From: Eubacterium sp. | Lineage (GTDB): Bacteria; Bacillota; Clostridia; Lachnospirales; Lachnospiraceae | Length of the DNA: 64,000 bases | Reading direction: 5' to 3' | Assembly (NCBI GenBank): GCA_024690665.1 | Contig: JAILOU010000039.1 | Span: 62,001-126,000, forward strand | Shown here: in pieces, positions 52,636 through 61,494 of the stretch | Layout: every line of letters starts with the position of its first letter | Numbering within the stretch: the first letter of the stretch is position 1 | Translations under genes and position numbers: made by a program | The notes under the pieces: generated by a model | The model's database searches: none | Told to the model about the DNA's origin: nothing | What the model saw: only the letters and a program-made list of their open reading frames with translations

Positions 52636-53778
52636 ATGACAACCATTATCGTAACAGCAGAAGTTGTTAGCGCCGTGTTTTTAATGATTGTCTTGCTTGG
52701 TAGTTACTTAGGACGAGGTGCAAGCAGCTCAAAGAGAAGAACAAGATATTTTCGTCTTATGGCGCTTTTTTGTATGGGAGCGCTTATTATTGATGCCATC
52801 AGTTATATGATGGAAGGGCATAAGATCCCAAGCGGGGTTGTATTTACATTTACCATGATAGCTTTTTTGATGGTGGATATCTTAATTGCGATGTATGCAA
52901 GATATGTTTCAACGGTAATAACCGAGAAGGGGCATCTGTATTCGAAACTTGGGAATGTAGTTTGCTTTTTGTGTATAATTGATATGGTCATCGTTGTAAT
53001 TACATCTTTTAGTGGAGCTTTATTTCGAATTGAAAATCATGTAATGGTTTATGGACCGTGGCAGGCGTACATGGCATTGCTTCCGGTAATTTGTGTCGTT
53101 ATTATATTTGCGGCAATTCTTTATAATCATAAACTGATTGGAAAGAAAAGCTGTCATGTGCTTTGCTCATATATTATCTTCCCGATGATTGCACTTGGAA
53201 TTCAGAGCTTTATCATCGCGCTTGATTTTACTTACGTTGGCGTGGCAATGTCAATTCTACTTGTTTATGTCTTTATGCAAGATAGTATTATTACGGAAAT
53301 TAAGACAAGAGAAGAAATTCTCGCAGAAGTATCGGCGACAGATACACTGACAGGACTTTATAACCGAAGAAGTTATGAGAAGTTTTTAAAGGCAATGGAC
53401 TCAGAATTGGAAGTTGGCGTTATATTTTGTGATATTAACGGATTAAAATATGCTAATGATAACTATGGACATGAGGCCGGTGATCAGCTAATCTGCAATT
53501 TTGCCGAGTTATTAAAAGAACGATTCGAGACAAAAGGAATCTTTCGGATATCCGGTGATGAATTTGTTATCTTTTCGTTATCTACGGTAAAACGTAAGTT
53601 TGATGATGATGTACAGCGGCTTAAAGCGGATGTGCAACAATATGATGAGATGGCGGCGGTTGGCTGGGCCTATGGTTCAAGTGAACAGATTGATGACTTG
53701 ATTAAGGCTTCAGAAAAGATTATGTATAAGAATAAAGAGCTGTATTATAAAGCGAGACACATTCAAAAACGTTTGTAA
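52636..53778 (+). CDS. Membrane-bound diguanylate cyclase (GGDEF) protein
   Basis: 380 residues with six or so membrane helices in residues 1-215 and a C-terminal GGDEF domain: ATDTLTGLYNRRSYE, FCDINGLKYANDNYGHEAGD and RISGDEF. The layout and the SGDEF variant match the protein encoded at 20509, and both end the same way (MY-K-K-E/D). It lacks the RxxD inhibitory motif that the other may have. Likely makes cyclic di-GMP. It has its own promoter and a terminator that begins at its stop codon. Confidence 0.88.
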   Translation: MTTIIVTAEVVSAVFLMIVLLGSYLGRGASSSKRRTRYFRLMALFCMGALIIDAISYMMEGHKIPSGVVFTFTMIAFLMVDILIAMYARYVSTVITEKGHLYSKLGNVVCFLCIIDMVIVVITSFSGALFRIENHVMVYGPWQAYMALLPVICVVIIFAAILYNHKLIGKKSCHVLCSYIIFPMIALGIQSFIIALDFTYVGVAMSILLVYVFMQDSIITEIKTREEILAEVSATDTLTGLYNRRSYEKFLKAMDSELEVGVIFCDINGLKYANDNYGHEAGDQLICNFAELLKERFETKGIFRISGDEFVIFSLSTVKRKFDDDVQRLKADVQQYDEMAAVGWAYGSSEQIDDLIKASEKIMYKNKELYYKARHIQKRL

Positions 53779-53811
53779 GCCATACCTGTTGTGAGGTGTG
53801 GCTTATTTTAG
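53776..53811 (+). terminator. Terminator after the second GGDEF gene
   Basis: TAAGCCATACCT pairs with AGGTGTGGCTTA (one G-U) around GTTGTG, followed by TTTTAG; the stop codon forms the stem's first bases. Confidence 0.85.
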
Positions 53812-53826
53812 TTTGCTGAAATTAAA

Positions 53827-53844
53827 ATAGGAGAAATCTCCTAT
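53827..53844. repeat. Short inverted repeat upstream of the riboswitch
   Basis: ATAGGAG-AAAT-CTCCTAT, 7 perfect base pairs, lies about 70 bases before the riboswitch. It could be an operator; no promoter boxes could be fixed nearby. Confidence 0.35.
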
Positions 53845-53899
53845 GGAACAAGCGATTTAATCGTGTTAGTATGACGATAAGGGGAATAAATGAGTTATG

Positions 53900-54050
53900 A
53901 ACTATGTATAATGGAAGTCGGTGAAAGACCGACGCTGTGTCTCAGCAACCGTAACAGTTTACAACAAAGCAATATGTCACTGGGAGTAATTCTGGGAAGG
54001 CGCTTTGGAGGTTTTTGTAAATGAAGACTGGAGCCGGTAGACCTGCAAGT
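53900..54050 (+). promoter_or_regulatory. Cobalamin riboswitch
   Basis: GTCGGTGAAAGACCGACGCTG, followed by CAGCAACCGTAA, matches the P3-P4 core of cobalamin aptamers. A GGGAAGGCG segment and the late GAGCCGGTAGACCTGC (near 54030-54046) correspond to the B12 box. Aptamer length is about 150 bases. Two terminators follow, so binding of a cobalamin would be expected to stop transcription of the surface-protein gene. The subclass (adenosyl- or aquo-cobalamin) cannot be fixed. Confidence 0.85.
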
Positions 54051-54056
54051 TCGTAA

Positions 54057-54096
54057 GCATCCTGTCATCTGAGGAAGTGGCAGCGGGCTTTTTTTT
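54057..54096 (+). terminator. Riboswitch expression-platform terminator
   Basis: CTGTCA (54062-54067) pairs with TGGCAG (54078-54083), extended by GC/GC with small bulges, followed by eight T residues. Confidence 0.7.
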
Positions 54097-54098
54097 GT

Positions 54099-54126
54099 GC
54101 GCGCATTTCCGGATGCGTGCTTTTTT
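54099..54126 (+). terminator. Second, tandem terminator before the surface-protein gene
   Basis: GCGCGCAT pairs with ATGCGTGC (one G-U) around TTCCGG, followed by TTTTTTG. It starts two bases after the previous terminator's T tract and ends about 36 bases before the ATG. Confidence 0.75.
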
Positions 54127-54162
54127 GTTCTCCAAAATATCAATTTATATGAGGAGGAAGTC

Positions 54163-57039
54163 ATGAAAAAGATGAAACTCGCAAGAGTACTGTCCTGTGC
54201 ATTGGCTGTAACGGTTTTTACAACATTCACAGGATTTGGCAGCAATTTGACAAGTGCTTATGCTGCCGACGGAACGATGAGCGGCGAAGGTACAGCTGAG
54301 TCGCCTTATATTGTGGAAGATGCTGCTGATTTTGCAGCAATGCAGGCCGAAGGATACTATAAGCTGGGGTCTGATATTACAATTACCGCATCATGTGAGC
54401 AGGATTTTGTTGGTACATTCGACGGAGCGGGACATACCATTACGGTAACTGGATCAGACGGAGCGTTTTGCTATCTTTATGATGGTGGAGTGATTAAGAA
54501 TCTTACAATTGCTGGTCAGATTGAAGGTTCCGGAGAAGTTGGCGCAGTTGTAGATGTAGCTAAGGGTGGAACAATTACAAAATGCATTAATACTGCTTCA
54601 CTTAATATTACTGGTAGAGGAAGAGCCGGCGGAATTGTCGGTAATTCAACCGGTAGCTCAAATACAACAAATGTAGAAAATTGTGTGAATAAAGGAGAAA
54701 TTGTAACTACCGGTACGAATTCTTTTGCCGGTGGTATATATGGCAATATATCGGGTAAAGTGACGGTTACAAATTGTTATAATACAGGCACTATTACCAG
54801 TGCGAACAGAGCAGGTGGAATTGTTGGAAATAACGGGGTGACTCTGACAAAGTGTTATAATGCAGGAACTGTCACCGGAGAAAGTGATACGGGTCTTTTG
54901 GTTGGATGGAATAATGGATCATTAAATAACTGTTATGATATTCATACAGAGACAGCGCTCGAATTAGTCGGCGCAGGAAGCGGAACACAGACAGAGTGTG
55001 CAAAGCTGACAGATGCAGCAACCTTACTCACAAATCTTGGAGATGCTTACGTTGCTGATACTACAAGCATTAACGGAGGTAATCCGATTCTGGCATGGCA
55101 GGCTCCGCAGCAGGTTGTAACAGATCCTGCCGATCAGAGCGTTGTAAATGCATTAAAGAGTGCATTTGACAAAGAAAAAAAGACGTATCGTCCGGAATAT
55201 GGAACAGATGAAAATATCTGCGATATGGTAAAGGCTGATGTTAGTGCGTATAAGGATATTCCGAATTTTGATAAAGAAAAGCTTGAAGTTACCGTATATT
55301 CCGCAGATATTCCTGATGTCATTGGTACAGACGGTGCAATTCATTATATAAATGCAGAAGAATTAAATACCGTCAGTGGAATAAATTCCAAAAATGTAGG
55401 ATGCAGATTTACTTTTACATATGGAACAGCAAGTGCCGTAACCGGTGAAGATGAAATCGAAGGTGACGACTGGTATGATGATGGAACTCCTGAGGTCAAT
55501 ACAACCGTTCAGGTTGGCTGGGACCGCGACCATGTAAATACGAAGATAGATGCTGAGGCTGAACTTCTTACAGCAGATGTTATGAAGAAAGATAATGAAA
55601 GTCTTGACAGCGTTAAGAGTGATCTTTCCCTTCCGCAGATTCTTGGTGCTAATCCTGTAAGAAAGGTATGGTCTCAGATTTCATGGGAGTCTTCTAATAC
55701 CGATGTAATTGCAATTGAGGAAGAAGCGTATAGTGGATTAACAACGCCTCTTAAGGGTGTGATTACACAGCCGGAAGAAGATACGCAGGTAACTCTCACT
55801 GCAACGATTAAGGTGAATGATTCTATATTGAATTCTAATCTGGAGAAGGTAACAGATTTTAAAACCATTACAAAGACCTTTACAGTAACAGTTAAGGCAG
55901 CAGAAAAACATTTTGCAACAGAAGAAGAATTACAACAACTTCTTAAGACATATTACACAAAGGATGTATTAAAAGACTCCGCAACCGGTGAGAAACTAGA
56001 TACGGAGAATTGTACAGGAGACATCCAGCTCTTAAGATATACAAAAGTAAAAGATCAGGATGGAAATCTGGTATTTAATAACAAAGAAATTACCGTTACA
56101 TCTTCGGATGAAAAAGTTATTTCTATTTCCGGATATACAGCGAATGTGGATCGTTTTCAGACAGAGAATAAGACGGTTAACCTGATTGTAACCATGACCA
56201 GAGATAACGTAACGGCAAGCATTCAGATTCCGGTTACCGTAATTGCAGTGACCGATGCAGAACTTGATGCGGAAATTGAGAAGATGGAAGTAGTAAAAGC
56301 GCATTATTTCGATGCTTTAAATGATGGTACTTATGAAAGTGCTAATTGCATTACCGGCAATCTTCATCCATTCCAGGAAGCTAATGTAGATGAGCAGGGA
56401 AAAGTAACCTGGGTTTATGAGAAAAACAAAATGACAGATGCAGGTATCGTGCCGGATAGTTATTTTGACGATCCATGGAAGATGGAAGCAAAAGGTTATA
56501 ACTTATTTAAGTCTTCCAATGACAATGTACTGCAGCATGAGAACCTTGTATATCATCAGCCGGACAAGGATACGAAGGTTACCATTACTTCGTGGCTTTC
56601 CAGCGAGAAGTTTGGAAAGTTTGCCAAGAATCATCCTGAGAACGAAAAACTGCAAAAACTCTATAAGCAGGAAGTATCGGTTACCGTGACGGTGATTGGA
56701 AAGAATGCCGGTGATTCTGGTAATGAGCAGGTGAAAGATCCGGATGACAAGGATAAGAAGGACCCGGTAGACAATAAAGATCAAAAAGACAAGAAGGACA
56801 AAAAAGACAAGAAGGACAAAAAAGACAAGAAGGATAAAAAAGACAAGAAGGATAAAAAGGACAAGAAGGATAAAAAGGACAAGAAGAAAGATAAGAAATC
56901 CAAGAAGAAGGATAAGAAAGACAAGAAGTCTAAGAAGTCTAAGAAGTCTAAGAAGTCCAAAAAATCCAAGAAGTCCAAGAAATCTAAGAAGTCTAAAAAA
57001 TCTAAGAAGAAAAAGGGCTCAAAAAAGGAAAACAGATAG
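54163..57039 (+). CDS. B12-controlled secreted GLUG/Ig-like surface protein with Lys-rich tail
   Basis: 958 residues from the ATG at 54163 (GAGGAGGAAG). A signal peptide ends at AYA near residue 34. Residues about 40-230 carry GLUG-type repeats (GRAGGIVGNSTG, NRAGGIVGNNG, CYNAGTVTGES). About 470-581, 585-697 and 698-847 look like three atypical bacterial Ig-like modules, each ending in a TVTV strand. From about 858 the chain is almost only Lys with Asp, then Ser. No LPXTG or membrane anchor follows; the basic tail may bind anionic wall polymers. A cobalamin riboswitch and two terminators precede it, so a role in corrinoid capture or uptake is the obvious inference, not proven. Confidence 0.85.
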   Translation: MKKMKLARVLSCALAVTVFTTFTGFGSNLTSAYAADGTMSGEGTAESPYIVEDAADFAAMQAEGYYKLGSDITITASCEQDFVGTFDGAGHTITVTGSDGAFCYLYDGGVIKNLTIAGQIEGSGEVGAVVDVAKGGTITKCINTASLNITGRGRAGGIVGNSTGSSNTTNVENCVNKGEIVTTGTNSFAGGIYGNISGKVTVTNCYNTGTITSANRAGGIVGNNGVTLTKCYNAGTVTGESDTGLLVGWNNGSLNNCYDIHTETALELVGAGSGTQTECAKLTDAATLLTNLGDAYVADTTSINGGNPILAWQAPQQVVTDPADQSVVNALKSAFDKEKKTYRPEYGTDENICDMVKADVSAYKDIPNFDKEKLEVTVYSADIPDVIGTDGAIHYINAEELNTVSGINSKNVGCRFTFTYGTASAVTGEDEIEGDDWYDDGTPEVNTTVQVGWDRDHVNTKIDAEAELLTADVMKKDNESLDSVKSDLSLPQILGANPVRKVWSQISWESSNTDVIAIEEEAYSGLTTPLKGVITQPEEDTQVTLTATIKVNDSILNSNLEKVTDFKTITKTFTVTVKAAEKHFATEEELQQLLKTYYTKDVLKDSATGEKLDTENCTGDIQLLRYTKVKDQDGNLVFNNKEITVTSSDEKVISISGYTANVDRFQTENKTVNLIVTMTRDNVTASIQIPVTVIAVTDAELDAEIEKMEVVKAHYFDALNDGTYESANCITGNLHPFQEANVDEQGKVTWVYEKNKMTDAGIVPDSYFDDPWKMEAKGYNLFKSSNDNVLQHENLVYHQPDKDTKVTITSWLSSEKFGKFAKNHPENEKLQKLYKQEVSVTVTVIGKNAGDSGNEQVKDPDDKDKKDPVDNKDQKDKKDKKDKKDKKDKKDKKDKKDKKDKKDKKDKKKDKKSKKKDKKDKKSKKSKKSKKSKKSKKSKKSKKSKKSKKKKGSKKENR
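56785..57012 (+). repeat. Low-complexity Lys-Asp and Lys-Ser codon repeat
   Basis: About 75 codons alternate AAG/AAA with GAC/GAT (first part) and with TCT/TCC (second part), giving KKDKKD and SKKSKK tracts. Codons vary between units, which limits slippage, but the tract is long enough for length changes. Confidence 0.85.
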
Positions 57040-57043
57040 GAGT

Positions 57044-57080
57044 AAAGGAGAAGATGCGAGCATCTTCTCCTTTTTTCTTT
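57044..57080 (+). terminator. Terminator after the surface-protein gene
   Basis: AAAGGAGAAGATG pairs perfectly with CATCTTCTCCTTT around CGAG, followed by TTTCTTT. A TATAAT box at 57088-57093 may start the next transcript. Confidence 0.88.
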
Positions 57081-57123
57081 CGTAAGGTATAATAAAGCTT
57101 ATGAAAGACAGAGGATAAAAGCA

Positions 57124-58623
57124 GTGTTTAAATATTATATCGATGAGAAAAAACAAATTACAATCACCGGTTACAGCGGCCACGAGACAAGACTTCAGAT
57201 TCCGGCAAATATAGATGGATACCCGGTAAGAGAGGTTGCAGAAAGTGCATTTTGGGGCGCTGCCCAGTTAGAAGAAGTGATAATGCCGGAAAGCATTGTT
57301 ACCATGAGCAGGCGGTCGTTTCGAGAGTGTGCGAATCTTAGGCGCGTAGAGTTTTCGAAAAATCTGACAAGTCTTCCGGCGAATACATTTACAGAATGCT
57401 ACATGCTGCGGGAGTTAAAACTGCCAAAGAGATTGCTGACATGTGATCATGTGGCATTTGAAGATTCCCCGATTGCAAGGATAGAATTCGACAAAGAAGT
57501 TAAGGAAGTTGATCTGGAATTGTTTCGGGCGAATGCTTCGACAATTGAAGAGATTGTGGTAGAAGCAGGTCATAATGTTTACCGGGTTGATGACAGTGCG
57601 CTCTTTCAAAAAACAAAGGAAGGAGAAGTGCTGCTGTTTTGTTATGCACAAAAATACAGAAAGACAAGTGGTTATGACAAAGCGACATATACTGTTCTAG
57701 ATGGGACAGTTGCAATTGCGCAAGAGGCATTTAAAAACTGTTATAATTTGGGTAATGTAATATTTCCGGACTCGTTAAAGCGGATAGGTGCATATGCATT
57801 TAAAGGTTCTGCCGTGGAAGAATTCGTACTTCCGGCAACTGTTAGGGAGATTGAGATAGAGGCATTGCTTAGCGGAAGTGTGTTTTTGGCAAGACGCAGG
57901 ATGCTTCGAAGTATCAAGGTTTCTGCGGAGAATCCAGTTTATGAAGTAAATGGAGCGTTTTTGATGCGACGGGGAGAACATACCTATGCAGCAGCTGTTT
58001 ACTTTGGCGATGAGATGGATGTGGAGATCCCGCAGGGAACAACGGACATCTTGGACGGCGCTTTTATGAGAAGCAATATCAGGCAAATTGTGATTGGAGA
58101 CAGCGTACAAAGAATTGGAGAACGCGCCTTTGAAGGTTGCAAAAAATTGATACGCGTGAAGATGCAGGATGTGACCTGGTATGTGCCAAAGACCACGCGG
58201 GGGATGGATTATATCGTCTCTGAGATTCGGGAAGAGTATCTGTCCTGTATTAAAATCTGTGCAGACGGAAGACGATTTGACGAGCGAAAGTATGATGCAC
58301 TCTATTCTCAGCTCGAACTGGTAAGTGACCGTATTTTAGTGGCAGTCAATCGCCTGAAGAGCGGATGTCATCTGTCGAATTCGATGCACAGGGAATATCT
58401 GGGGTATTTAAAAGAGCACGACTGGGAAAGCGTGGTAGTTGTGGCGGATTATGATGAACTGGAAGGGCTTGAATTATTAATTAAGACAGAGGTAGTTGGA
58501 GAACATAATATTGACCGGCTTATTGAACGGGCGAATCGCGAGAAGAAGCCGGCCGTGCAAAGTTATCTGATGAATTATAAAAATCAGGCATTTGGAGAGA
58601 CGCTTACGGATTATGAATTGTAA
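57124..58623 (+). CDS. Cytoplasmic leucine-rich repeat (BspA/LRR_5) protein
   Basis: 499 residues from GTG at 57124 (AGAGGA upstream). Residues about 20-130 and 190-350 carry LRR_5 units such as LEEVIMPESIVTMSRRSFRECANLRRV and AFKNCYNLGNVIFPDSLKRIGAYAF (shortened here by reading only the motifs ES-xx-F-xx-C). There is no signal peptide, unlike most BspA proteins, so it stays inside the cell. The last 120 residues are helical and unrelated to LRR. It precedes a VWA protein and a MoxR ATPase with an 17-base gap, suggesting a shared complex. Confidence 0.85.
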   Translation: MFKYYIDEKKQITITGYSGHETRLQIPANIDGYPVREVAESAFWGAAQLEEVIMPESIVTMSRRSFRECANLRRVEFSKNLTSLPANTFTECYMLRELKLPKRLLTCDHVAFEDSPIARIEFDKEVKEVDLELFRANASTIEEIVVEAGHNVYRVDDSALFQKTKEGEVLLFCYAQKYRKTSGYDKATYTVLDGTVAIAQEAFKNCYNLGNVIFPDSLKRIGAYAFKGSAVEEFVLPATVREIEIEALLSGSVFLARRRMLRSIKVSAENPVYEVNGAFLMRRGEHTYAAAVYFGDEMDVEIPQGTTDILDGAFMRSNIRQIVIGDSVQRIGERAFEGCKKLIRVKMQDVTWYVPKTTRGMDYIVSEIREEYLSCIKICADGRRFDERKYDALYSQLELVSDRILVAVNRLKSGCHLSNSMHREYLGYLKEHDWESVVVVADYDELEGLELLIKTEVVGEHNIDRLIERANREKKPAVQSYLMNYKNQAFGETLTDYEL

Positions 58624-58640
58624 AAGGAGGTAGGCGGCAG

Positions 58641-59966
58641 GTGATAGAAAGTCTTGTGCGCGAAGAAGCGCTTGCGGTAGAGATATTAAAATATTCGAGA
58701 AATGAACTGCTCGTCTCATTTCGCTTTTTGGACCTTGCAATCTGCAAGTTAAAGTATCTGCACGGTATGGGCATGCGTATGGGGACGGATGGAAATTATC
58801 TGTACTATGAGCCCGATGAAGTGTTTGCAATCTATAAAGAGAGCTCGGCGCTTCTCAATCATATCTATTTTCACAGTTTGCTTCATTGCATCTTCTATCA
58901 TCCATTTGCCCATGGAGATGTAGATGAAACGCTTTGGAATCTTGCTTGTGATATTGCCGTGGAAAGCATTATCAGTGAACTTTCGATGTCGCAACTTGAA
59001 GTGGAACGGCAGGAAGAAATTGCGAATAAGCTTGAGTCGTTGTCACAGCGTTATGGCACATTGACGGCACATAGATTGTACGATTCCTTTCTTAAAAAGG
59101 GGATTGCACCGGAAGAGATGGCTTATTTGCAGCAGCTGTTTACCTTCGATTGTCACGATGCCTGGTACGATACAAAACGGCAAAATCAGGAAGGTCAGCC
59201 ACCGAAAGATGAAACCGATCAGCTCGAAACTTTATCACAGTGGCAGCAGATTAGCGAACGCATCAAAGTGGAGATGGAAACCGTTTCAAAGGAGTGGAGT
59301 GATAAGTCCGATCAGTTGATTAAGAATCTTGAAGAAGTGCATAAAGAGCACTATGACTATGAGCAGTTTTTAAAAAAGTTCGCGGTTACGGTGGAAGAGA
59401 TGATAATCAGTAAGGATGAATTTGATTATATCTTCTATACCTATGGATTGGAATTATATGACAATGTTCCGCTGATTGAGCCGCTTGAATACTGTGAAGA
59501 CAAGAAGGTGACGGACTTTGTCATAGCAATTGATACATCAGGATCTGTCGAAGGAGAGCTGGTAAAAAAGTTTATGACAAAGACCTATAATATCTTATCG
59601 CAGCAGTCGAATTTCTTTCGAAAAGTGAATGTACACATCATTCAGTGTGATGCGAAGGTGCAGCGCGATGATAAGATTACATCAGAGGAAGAATTTGATG
59701 AATATATCAGCCATCTTACGCTTCAAGGATTTGGCGGGACGGACTTTCGACCGGTCTTTTCTTACGTAAATGAGTTAGTAGAGCAGGGCGAATTTACAAA
59801 TCTAAAGGGCATGATTTATTTTACGGATGGGAAGGGTGTCTTTCCGGAGAATAAACCGCCTTATGATACGGCATTTGTATTTGTGGATGAAACATACGAT
59901 ACGCCGCAGGTGCCGGTGTGGGCGATGAAAGTGTGTCTGACTAAAAAAGAAATATGGGAAGGATAA
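58641..59966 (+). CDS. VWA-domain protein of the DUF2201 type
   Basis: 441 residues from GTG at 58641 (AAGGAGG upstream). The N-terminal region has HSLLHCIFYHP, a possible HxxxH metal site of the DUF2201 putative metallopeptidase domain. The C-terminal VWA domain has the MIDAS motif DTSGS near residue 297, a Thr in GFGGTDFRPV and YFTDGKG as the third part. These proteins pair with MoxR-type ATPases, which follow here after 3 bases, in chaperone or cofactor-insertion systems. The target protein is not evident. Confidence 0.9.
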   Translation: MIESLVREEALAVEILKYSRNELLVSFRFLDLAICKLKYLHGMGMRMGTDGNYLYYEPDEVFAIYKESSALLNHIYFHSLLHCIFYHPFAHGDVDETLWNLACDIAVESIISELSMSQLEVERQEEIANKLESLSQRYGTLTAHRLYDSFLKKGIAPEEMAYLQQLFTFDCHDAWYDTKRQNQEGQPPKDETDQLETLSQWQQISERIKVEMETVSKEWSDKSDQLIKNLEEVHKEHYDYEQFLKKFAVTVEEMIISKDEFDYIFYTYGLELYDNVPLIEPLEYCEDKKVTDFVIAIDTSGSVEGELVKKFMTKTYNILSQQSNFFRKVNVHIIQCDAKVQRDDKITSEEEFDEYISHLTLQGFGGTDFRPVFSYVNELVEQGEFTNLKGMIYFTDGKGVFPENKPPYDTAFVFVDETYDTPQVPVWAMKVCLTKKEIWEG

Positions 59967-59969
59967 CAG

Positions 59970-61481
59970 ATGAATATACAAGAGGCAAAACAGCAGATTA
60001 AAAATGCCATAACGGCGTATTTTACAAAAGATGAATTCGGACAATATCGCATTCCGATTGAGCGGCAGCGTCCGGTCTTCTTGATCGGAGCACCCGGCAT
60101 CGGTAAGACAGCAGTTATGGAACAGATTGCGCAGGAGATGAACATCGGACTGGTGTCTTATTCCATGACGCATCACACACGCCAGAGTGCTTTGGGACTG
60201 CCGTTTATCGAAACGCAGGAATTTGACGACGAGACGTATCAGGTATCGGAATATACGATGAGTGAGATTCTGGCAGCCGTTTATAAACTGAAAAAAGAAA
60301 CCGGATATGAAGAAGGCATCTTGTTTTTGGACGAAATCAATTGCGTTTCTGAGACGCTTGCACCTTCAATGCTTCAGTTTTTGCAGTATAAGACTTTTGG
60401 AACGCATCATCTGCCATATGGCTGGATTGTCGTCACGGCAGGAAATCCGCCGGAGTATAATCGTTCGGTGCGCGACTATGATATCGTAACCTGGGACCGC
60501 TTAAAGCGCATTGATGTGGAACCTGATTTTGATGCCTGGAAAGAATATGCATATAAGAAGGGCATACACGGAGCTGTCATGACCTTCTTGGAAATCAAAA
60601 AGCAGTATTTTTATGTCGTGGAGATTACAGCAGACAGAAAGAGCTTTGTAACGGCCAGAGGCTGGGAAGACTTGTCTGAGATGATGAAGCTGTATGAGGA
60701 AAATGAAATCGAAATCGACTTAAAACTAATCGGGCAGTATGTTCAAAATCCGCAGATTGCCAAGGAGTTTTCCATCTATTATGACCTGTATCGCAAGTAT
60801 CAAAGCGATTATCAGATTCAGGATATCCTATCCGGATGTGAGAGCGAGACGATTCGGGGGCGAGCTAAAAAAGCGGTGTTTGATGAGCGCTTATCATTAT
60901 TGGGACTGCTTCTTGATACCGTAGATGGGGAAATGAAGACATTTGACCAAAAAGACCGTGCCATCTTAGAGACGCTTCGTATTTTGAAACTGATAAAAGG
61001 TGAACTTGCGACAGAATTTACTTCCTATACAGAGGTTTTAGAAACTTATATCAAAGAGGAAGAAACTGGTAGGAAGACGCAGAAAAAAGCGGGCTCTTTG
61101 TCGAAAGAAACGGAATATGCGCAGCAATATGCCATTCGCTTTCTAGAGCAGATGCTGACACAGCTAAAGCGTGAGCAGGTGTCGACAAATGAAGAGGCGT
61201 TTTTGATGATTAAGAATGCTTATAATGAACAGGTTGCTGAGCACAAAGAACAGATTGAACGCATTAAGAGCAGACTGTCGAATCTGTTTCATTTTGTGGA
61301 ACAGGTCTACGAAGACGGCCAGGAGATGCTGATTGTGGTGAGTGAGCTGACTGTTCGGTATTATTGCTCGCAGTTTATCTCCAAGCGAGGATGCACAGAG
61401 TATTTTAAGCATAATGAAGAACTGAAATTCTATGAGAAAAAACAGGAACTTTTAGATAAAATCGATCAACTGCAAAAGTAA
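59970..61481 (+). CDS. MoxR-type AAA+ ATPase
   Basis: 503 residues. GAPGIGKTAVM near residue 38 is Walker A, ILFLDEINC near 117 is Walker B, and VTAGNPPEYNRSVRDYD is the sensor 1 region, all typical of the MoxR AAA+ group. The C-terminal 150 residues form a coiled, charged region unlike standard MoxR, perhaps an adaptor. It follows the VWA gene by 3 bases, as MoxR-VWA pairs such as RavA-ViaA do. With the LRR protein it forms a three-gene set. Likely uses ATP to remodel or activate a partner complex. Confidence 0.93.
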   Translation: MNIQEAKQQIKNAITAYFTKDEFGQYRIPIERQRPVFLIGAPGIGKTAVMEQIAQEMNIGLVSYSMTHHTRQSALGLPFIETQEFDDETYQVSEYTMSEILAAVYKLKKETGYEEGILFLDEINCVSETLAPSMLQFLQYKTFGTHHLPYGWIVVTAGNPPEYNRSVRDYDIVTWDRLKRIDVEPDFDAWKEYAYKKGIHGAVMTFLEIKKQYFYVVEITADRKSFVTARGWEDLSEMMKLYEENEIEIDLKLIGQYVQNPQIAKEFSIYYDLYRKYQSDYQIQDILSGCESETIRGRAKKAVFDERLSLLGLLLDTVDGEMKTFDQKDRAILETLRILKLIKGELATEFTSYTEVLETYIKEEETGRKTQKKAGSLSKETEYAQQYAIRFLEQMLTQLKREQVSTNEEAFLMIKNAYNEQVAEHKEQIERIKSRLSNLFHFVEQVYEDGQEMLIVVSELTVRYYCSQFISKRGCTEYFKHNEELKFYEKKQELLDKIDQLQK

Positions 61482-61494
61482 AAGGAACGAGAAG

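Noticed and set aside
56785..57012. CRISPR-like repeats
   Set aside because: The units are 6 bases long, irregular and in frame within a protein; there are no spacers or cas genes.
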